Origin: Zanthoxylum bungeanum
Taxonomy: Eukaryota; Streptophyta; Magnoliopsida; Sapindales; Rutaceae
Assembly: GCA_019454045.1 (NCBI GenBank)
Contig: SKCR01023738.1
Location: 170,465 to 234,464, forward strand
Length of the DNA stretch: 64,000 nt
Reading direction: 5' to 3'
The first letter of the stretch is position 1; every line of letters begins with the position of its first letter. Below are positions 58,064 through 64,000 of the stretch, piece after piece. Both the position numbers and the translations under genes were made by a program. The notes beneath the pieces were generated by a model. That model worked only from the letters and a program-made list of their open reading frames with translations, did no database searches and had not been told where the DNA came from.

Positions 58064-58537
58064 TTCTCCCCTTCTTTAAGAAGATTCGTCCTCGAATCTT
58101 TAAGGTCAATCTGTAATGTCCAAGCACTGTATCTCTAACCAAATATGATTTGTCTTTCTGGTCTTTTTTTTGGCGCATGATTTGTGTTTTGTTTTTATTT
58201 TTTTCCACAGCCCACGTTTTTTGTTTTTTTTCTTCATTTTATTATTGAAATTTTTGAATCCAACAAATGCAGAATGACAAAAGAAAAAGGATGAAAGAAA
58301 AAAAAAATTTAACAGAAACAAGACTCAAAGAAAAGAAAAAAATTAACAGAAACAGGACTTAAAGAAAAGAAAAAAAAATTAACAGAAACGGGACTCAAAG
58401 AAAAGAAAAAAATTAACAGAAACATGACTCAAAGAAAATAAAAGAAAAATTAAAAAAAAAAAAGAAAGAAAGAAAATTTAAAAACACACAAACTATAAGA
58501 TATAACCTACTCTGCAACCAAAGCTCTGAGTACCAAC
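58064..58537 (-). mobile_element. Tandem array: internal region 4 (474 bp)
   Basis: Same layout, short A-rich repeat block at about 58290-58440. PBS-like TTGGTACTCAGAGC beside LTR 5. Confidence 0.82.
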
Positions 58538-59334
58538 TGATGAGAACCTGCCTGGAGAAAAGCCAAACAAATCCACAAAAGATTGTTACCCACGCAACTC
58601 ATGTGAACCCCGCAGGAACAAAGCCTGTGAAACCCACAAAAGATTGTTATGAGCGCCAACTGATGAAAACCTGCCTGGAGCAAAGCCAAACAAACCCACA
58701 AAAGATTGTTATCCACGCAACTCTTGTGAACCCCGCAGGAAAAAAGCCAGTGAAACCCATAAAATATTGTTATGAGCGCCCATGAAAGAATAACAAGGTT
58801 TGGAGATTAGAAACCCGTGAAGAACAAAGCCTCACGAACCCCTAATTGTTTGCAACGCCACAAAGGACAGCAACCCATTTGATAAGTTTTTGGAGAGAAT
58901 CCACCCTTCCATGGTTAGCCATCACGACCTCACCACCAATGTGCCTGACGACAATATTAATTTTTTTTTTGGTTAAAACATTCATGCATTTTATTAGTGA
59001 AAAGCTTGTTTAAATATTACAATGGAAACCTTAATTGTAGTATGTTAAAAAAAATCAGAAATAACCCTAGGTAATAATCCTTATTACAAATAAAATCTTG
59101 GGCCCCTAACATTTGGCCCACTCTAGAATAAACACCAATATTAAAACCTAGGGCCCCTAACAGTCGGCCCACTCTAAAATAAACACTAACATTAACCCCA
59201 TCTAGGAGGCCTTCGTTTGTATATTTTCGACCCCTTTATTTCCAAATAACTTGAATAGATTATTAGGCTTCATCCTTCGATGCTTGGATCCATACTTCGA
59301 GGCTTGTTTTCTTGATGCTCTTTGTATCATATCA
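58538..59334 (-). repeat. Tandem array: LTR 5 (797 bp)
   Basis: Outer LTR, TGATGAGAACC to TATCATATCA in plus reading. The last words TGTATCATATCA are repeated once more just outside, at about 59340-59351. I could not find a clear 5-bp target duplication shared with the left end at 27750-27754. Confidence 0.88.
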
Positions 59335-59860
59335 TTCCCTGTATCATATCACAAAATGTGTTTTACAAGTTTCCAACAAAACCCATCAACCAATTCTATC
59401 ACCAAAGGTGACTAATGATGTAAGTGAAGTGGGCCCCAATTTAAATTCAAAATTCAGGTGGGCTTGCTCAACACACTTCGGGCTCAGGTTCGTTTAATCT
59501 GGTTAAACGAATTTTCACTCACGACATAATTAAATCCAATTTAATTAAATAATAATGCCTAGCAAAATTATTACGAAAGTCGCTTGCGAATTGATTCCAA
59601 ATTAATTCATTCGCCCGAATTAAAATCCAATTAGAATTCCGCTTTGAAATCCGATTTCAATTAATATATCTAATAAATTATTTATTCGATTAATTCCAAA
59701 TTAATCACGTTCTTTCTTCTATTAGAATTTTATCCCAGATAAATTCTTGCTGCAATTAATCCTAGATTAATTTTCTCTCTCTCATAATTAATCCCAGATT
59801 AATTATGTTCGAGTCAAATGTAATCGGTGAATCTTTGGGAAGCGACCCATGAGATCCTTG
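59335..59860 (-). mobile_element. Copia LTR fragment, minus strand (right part)
   Basis: Middle part of a minus-strand copia LTR. It matches the reverse complement of about 23500-24150, with AATTAATCCCAGATTAAT, TGCCTAGCAAAATTATTACG and GGGAAGCGACCCATGAGATCC blocks. It continues the LTR fragment at 27393-27754 across the tandem array. It is cut at 59860 by a plus-strand copia LTR. Confidence 0.75.
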
Positions 59861-60405
59861 TGTTGGACAATTATGACCCATAGCATCACTATTTGTACAG
59901 ATATGGTCTTGTTGTACAAATTAACTATGTGACAAAGGAAATTTCTCTTTTATCATTTGTTAATTAGATTACCGGGATATATAAATGATAAAAGTCCATA
60001 TGATTAGTACCAGAATAATAAGATATGAGACAATATTAATCCACTAAGGTTTAATTATAAAATATCTCTAGTCGTAGTATTATCGAGATTGGACATCGAT
60101 AATGCGGAATAGACTAGTATTACACTTGTGCGTGTTATGGAAGCGTAACAACATAGTTCTTATATATTTAAGTATTGGATACTTATGCAAGTGTGATAGG
60201 AGGTTGTGTCTACCGATGGTACAGGAACAGCTTCGCTCTGGATAGACCCATCAGAATCTCATTGGTAGTATGACTATATGTCTATGGGAATCCGAATAAG
60301 GGTAGGTGTATTTGGTATTAACCTGAGACTTGCATCGCTAATACTTACGACAATCAGTATACTTTGGTTTTGGTAGTCCGGGGCTTTAACAGGTTCTGTG
60401 TACGC
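59861..60405 (+). mobile_element. Copia LTR, 5' part, plus strand
   Basis: Starts TGTTGGACAATTATGACCC and follows the first 0.5 kb of the Copia-0 LTR (22522 onward). It ends where the Tat LTR begins, at GTGTACGC. It interrupts the minus-strand LTR to its left; CCTTG at 59856-59860 is the candidate target duplication, but the other side is out of view. Confidence 0.8.
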
Positions 60406-62321
60406 TGTAGGCATTGCATTTTTACACATTAGCCCAATGATGAGTCTCGTATGGAGGCAACTACTTCTTTAGTCATGAAAGTCGCGGGAAACGGACGTTG
60501 GAAGGGTAAAGTTGGAAAATAGAATTTTTGATGGATTTAATCTCGTTGTTTTCGCTTCGGTTGCTTGTTATACCTCCGTTTATAAGCTCACCTTAGGCCC
60601 AAAACTCCCATAGACCACATACCTAACCCAAACCAAGCCCAAATACCCAAGTCAACCCAAGTCAAACCAAGTCAAACCAAATCCATGCCCAAAGGATGTG
60701 ATTCACGCCCAAAGCCCCTTTATTTAGGTATATGCATATTTATCACATGTTTAAATCTTGTAAATCCTTACCTAAATAAAAGAAATCAAATCAAATCCCT
60801 ACCAAATCAAATCCAATCCCAAATCCTAATTAGGAGATGCATTCCTTATTAGAAATCAATTAGGAGATTCCTTCCTAATATAATTAGGAAAGTCTTCTCT
60901 CTTTGCCTATAAAAAGAGGCCTTCACCCCTCATTCAAGACCTAGCCCATACATATCTCTCACACGCCTAAAGCACTCTCTTAAGCCTCCATTACACGCCC
61001 AAGCATCCCCCTGAAGCCTCCATTGCCGCACCTTCAAGATCCAATAGCCTCCATTGCCGCACCTTCCCTCCATCATCAACACCCTTCACGCCCAAGCCCT
61101 AAACTTAACCCTCCATTGCCGAGTTCCAGCCCGCATTCACAGCCCTAAAACACCCTCAAATAAACCTTATTCACAGCCCTAAAGTCTCACTAAACACCCT
61201 CCAAACACAGCCCCATTCGCAGCCCCAAAACAGTCCCTGAAAACACCCCACTGCACCTGTGAACTGCCGCAGTTCACCTTCTGTTCTGGTCAGTTTTTGT
61301 TGCGTCCTTAGCCACAAAACAGTCCTAAAATCACCTAAACACCATCCCCAAAACCTCCATAAAGTTTCCCTAAAAAATCCTCACAAACGCACCTCCCTAA
61401 GCCTTCAAAATCACCCAAAACAGTCCGCTAAACCATCAAGACAGTGACCTGAAACGTTGCAGCGAAACAGCAGCGAAACGGACTTGAAACAGCAGCCCGA
61501 ACAGCAAACAGCGAGGAAAGACGTTGAGTTGGTGAACTAAAAGAGTAGCGGATCATTCACCTTTCAACGGACGTGTAACACCCTTTCTTAGACGACAAAA
61601 GAGGTTAGACCTGAGGGCACCTTTCTACTTATCTTCTTTATTGTTGTTTTATTTATTTTGATATATAATTGCATGAGAGTCGTTTGAAGCATGATGTGAT
61701 TGTTGGATGAGCGGGATATGTGTTCCCTTTTGTGGTATATCGGATGGAAACCCGGACGTAAATTCCATAGCCGATTCCGAATGGACGGTAGTATGGTCTG
61801 CACTCGGGATACAAAGCCACGTACCACTTAAGATATACATATCTCGTCTCATCCTAACTTGTATTTGAGCATGTTATAGTCTTTAGGTTATTTGTTTATT
61901 ATTTAAAGCATGGTTTAATTTAATTTGTTATTTATTTGTTAAAGCATGTTTAGGTTGTTCATTATGCATGTTCTTAGTTTATGATGCGTTTGGGTAATGA
62001 TTTATGCATGGATTAATGGTTCAATATGCTCGTTGTGTTATATTGAGTGGAGTTATTTGGATGAAATCATGTTAGATCTAGTACCCTTGAGCATGATTAT
62101 TGAGTAGACTCGGTTGATTAATGCATAAATCATATCATCACAAGTGACATAAGTAAGGGACCATTCCGAACCCAACGGTTTGAGGTCTTCCCTTGCGAGG
62201 GGTGAGTGCGGCCTTAAATCTTTGTCCCGGTTCACACCGGGTGGCGACTCCATGTTATTTCATACTTCCCTACTAGGCCGCGAGCCTAGAATAGCGTCGC
62301 CCAGGTTCTGTTGTCTACAGT
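60406..62321 (+). repeat. 5' LTR of Tat-2 (1.92 kb)
   Basis: TGTAGGCATTGC to TCTACA, then three bases and the PBS. Similar in plan to the Tat-1 LTR: AT-rich first part, TATA box, C-rich transcribed part and a conserved end. It is clearly a different family, with large differences in the middle. Confidence 0.85.
60906..60915 (+). promoter_or_regulatory. TATA box of Tat-2 LTR
   Basis: CTATAAAAAG, followed by GAGGCC; equivalent to the Tat-1 box. Confidence 0.6.
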
Positions 62322-62324
62322 CTG

Positions 62325-62342
62325 GCGACTCCACTGGGGATT
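62325..62342 (+). promoter_or_regulatory. Primer binding site of Tat-2
   Basis: TGGCGACTCCACTGGGGA, the unaltered Tat/Ogre-type PBS (tRNA-Arg in reports on Ogre). Confidence 0.8.
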
Positions 62343-63240
62343 TAGAGAATCGGCCTTGAAATCATGTCTTGTGATGTGTATAATTTGTGCATTAGTTGAC
62401 CATTTCTATAGGGGTTGAGGGGGTTAATCAAAGGCTTTGTTGAAGCTAGGTGATGGTTGGGTGTCTTCCTTCATTCACTACCCTTCGGGGAAAAGCTGTG
62501 AAGGAACCTAGATAAATCATTACTTGTAGCTCGTTGTGACATACTAGTTTGGAGGACTCGTTGTTTATTCCTGACACCAAGCGATAAGAGCCTAAGGGGC
62601 TTGGTACTTAAGAGAGCCTCGCTCCACCTTCCCTCTGGGGAATCTACAACGGGAAATCCATTCGACAGTTAGTCACACACTGTAACGCGTTGGCACGTAC
62701 CGTAAGGTATAAAAAAAGGAGCACTCACTTGGTCGCTCGAACCCTTGAGTGGGGAGTCCTAGTTGTGGGTAATCATTCGTCAAACGAGAGCCTTTGTCCG
62801 CGCCCCGTGAACCCACTTGTGAAACTTAGCCTTGAAATAACCGATAGTTATTTATTTATGTTTGTGTGTTGGACCGCCGTCATTTGGATCCAGTTGGACC
62901 TTTTGTCAAAAGATGTGAACTTGTTGGGCCATTTAAACTGGGGCAAGTTGTGTCCTTTGACAGTTGGGCCAAAAGCTTCTAAAATGCTGGTGGGCCACTT
63001 TGTGAATGGGCCTTTTATCATTTGAAGTCATTTAGCCATATCATTGTAAAGTGTAAACCTGTTGGGCCTTTTCAACTGGGACAAGTTTGCACCGCGCAAT
63101 GGTGCGATTGAATGCTTTAAAATGATAATGGCCAACTTATATATTCCATGCATCGCATACATCTCATGCATCTCATGCATACATGCATCATGTTAACCAT
63201 TGTGTCTGAAAAGCCATCATGGATACCCGTGGGTTAGAAA
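62343..63240 (+). other. Noncoding leader of Tat-2
   Basis: Aligns block by block with the Tat-1 leader at 11404-12270. Shared blocks include CACTTGGTCGCT, CCTTGAGTGGGGAGTCCTAG, GCCAAAAGCTTCTAAAATG and TTCAACTGGGACAAG. It ends at GATACCCGTGGGTTAG, close to where Tat-1 begins gag, and then jumps into RT. The frame 62690-63025 has no domain. Confidence 0.7.
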
Positions 63241-64000
63241 AAAAAAGAAGTCAGAGCATTCCTTGGGAAAATAGTATATCAGTCGGTTAATGCCAAACTG
63301 ACGTCAGTATGCGAGCCCAATATTCAAGTGGTGAGGAGAAGATCAGCCGGTAAAGTGGAACGAACAGTGTCAGGAAGCATTTGACAGAAGGGAATATTGG
63401 TGAAACCTCCCGTCCTGAGACCTCCGAAACAGGGCAGACCTTTGGTGCTTTATTTGGCTATTGAACCTGAGCGCTGGGGGCGATGATGGTACAAGCCGAT
63501 GAGACAGGAGTAGAGCAACCATCTACTACCTCAGTAAGAAGCTGCTTCCGTACGAAGCCCGCTATCAGAAGTAGAGAAGATTTGTCTAGCAGTAGTATGG
63601 GTGTCCAGGAAATTACGCCACTATTTCCAGTCTTACAAGATCCAAGTAGTCGCAAAGGAGAATCCTTTGAAGTATCTACATTCGGTGCCTTCACTAGTTG
63701 GAAAGCTGGGCAGATGGTTAGTACTGTTGACTGAATTTGACATCGAGTACCTCACTTCAAAGGTAATCAAAGGGGGAGCCGTGGCAGAATTCCTAGCCTT
63801 GCAACCTGTTGAAGGGGATCAGTACAAGTTTGAATTCCCCGACGAAGAAATCCAAGCTATAGCAGTCCAAGGATGGAAGATCTATTTTGACGGAGCAGTG
63901 AACTGCAAAGGAGCCGGAATCGGTATTGTAATAGTAACCCCTGGGGGAGAGAGATTTGCCTATGGCCAAGAGGTTGACGTTCAGGGTAACTAACAAATGG
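63241..64000 (+). pseudogene. Tat-2 RT end, RNase H and archaeal-type RNase H, broken and partial
   Basis: The RT/RNase H enzyme copies element RNA into DNA and removes the RNA. The sequence starts in the RT thumb/connection (VRAFLGKI, AKLTSVCEP at about 63255-63325). It then gives the RNase H region VKPPVLRPPKQGRPLVLY (about 63400-63455), ALGAMMVQADETG and LAVVWVSRKLRHYFQSYK. The last frame, 63601-63993, has KLGRWLVLLTEFDIEYLTSK and then GWKIYFDGAVNCKGAGIGIV (about 63868-63930). The latter is the start of the second, archaeal-type RNase H that marks the Tat lineage. At least four frameshifts are visible, one near 63970, after which LTFRVTN continues in another frame to the window end. Confidence 0.88.

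Larger units (their letters stand above)
60406..64000 (+). mobile_element. Second Tat-lineage element (Tat-2), runs off the window
   Basis: LTR 60406-62321, PBS 62325-62342, leader 62343-63240, then the end of RT, RNase H and archaeal-type RNase H. Gag, protease and most of RT are deleted: the leader joins RT sequence near 63240. It is inserted into a copia LTR. The 3' part lies beyond the window. Confidence 0.85.

Overview
The window reads as repeat-rich nuclear DNA of a flowering plant, probably a dicot. Essentially everything recognisable is a plant-type LTR retrotransposon or a plant LINE. The primer binding sites are complementary to plant tRNAs, the LTRs carry TATA boxes, insertions carry 5-bp target duplications, and elements sit inside elements. 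I found no intact host gene, no tRNA or rRNA gene, no CRISPR array and no bacterial feature. Every coding remnant is broken by stops, frameshifts or deletions. The layout suggests old heterochromatin, pericentromeric or intercalary.

Layout, left half. 1-850 is unassigned. 851-1234 is an inverted, diverged copy of part of a Tat-type 3' UTR. 1235-4879 (minus) is a truncated Athila-like Ty3/gypsy element with LTR, tRNA-Asp PBS and broken gag. 4880-6379 (minus) is a piece of an L1-type LINE, cut at both ends by other elements. 6380-21278 (plus) is a Tat-lineage Ty3/gypsy element with 5' LTR, PBS, gag, protease, integrase, a minisatellite-filled 3' UTR, a polypurine tract and a truncated 3' LTR; its RT-RNase H is deleted. 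Inside it sit an inverted solo LTR (8596-11398, TSD ATAAT) and a 2.1-kb noncoding insertion flanked by 53-bp direct repeats (18231-20350). 21279-22521 looks like a chromovirus LTR remnant. 22522-25671 is the 5' LTR, PBS and leader of a Ty1/copia element. 25672-27392 is unassigned.

Layout, right half. Two fragments of a minus-strand copia LTR (27393-27754 and 59335-59860) bracket a tandem array of a small non-autonomous element. The array has five LTRs of about 793 bp and four internal regions of 474-587 bp, all on the minus strand. Two long copia elements split its first two LTRs: Copia-1 (28148-38138, plus, TSD GGCCT) and Copia-2 (39468-54954, minus, TSD CCCCT). Copia-2 itself contains a second, unrelated tandem retroelement (46492-52058, TSD GATTC). 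That one has three LTRs of about 0.6 kb separated by two internal regions made only of about 136-bp satellite-like repeats in an alternating A/B order. From 59861 come part of another copia LTR (plus) and a second Tat-lineage element (60406 to the window end) that keeps LTR, PBS, leader, RNase H and an archaeal-type RNase H.

The most unusual content is the pair of unrelated non-autonomous LTR elements that both exist as LTR-internal-LTR-internal-LTR trains. One is nested inside a copia that is nested inside the other. Copia-1 is also notable: its two LTRs are nearly identical, yet it has lost the gag zinc knuckle and the RT catalytic box, which suggests it was mobilised by proteins supplied in trans. 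All alignments were made by eye, so boundaries may shift by a few bases and identities are impressions rather than measured values.
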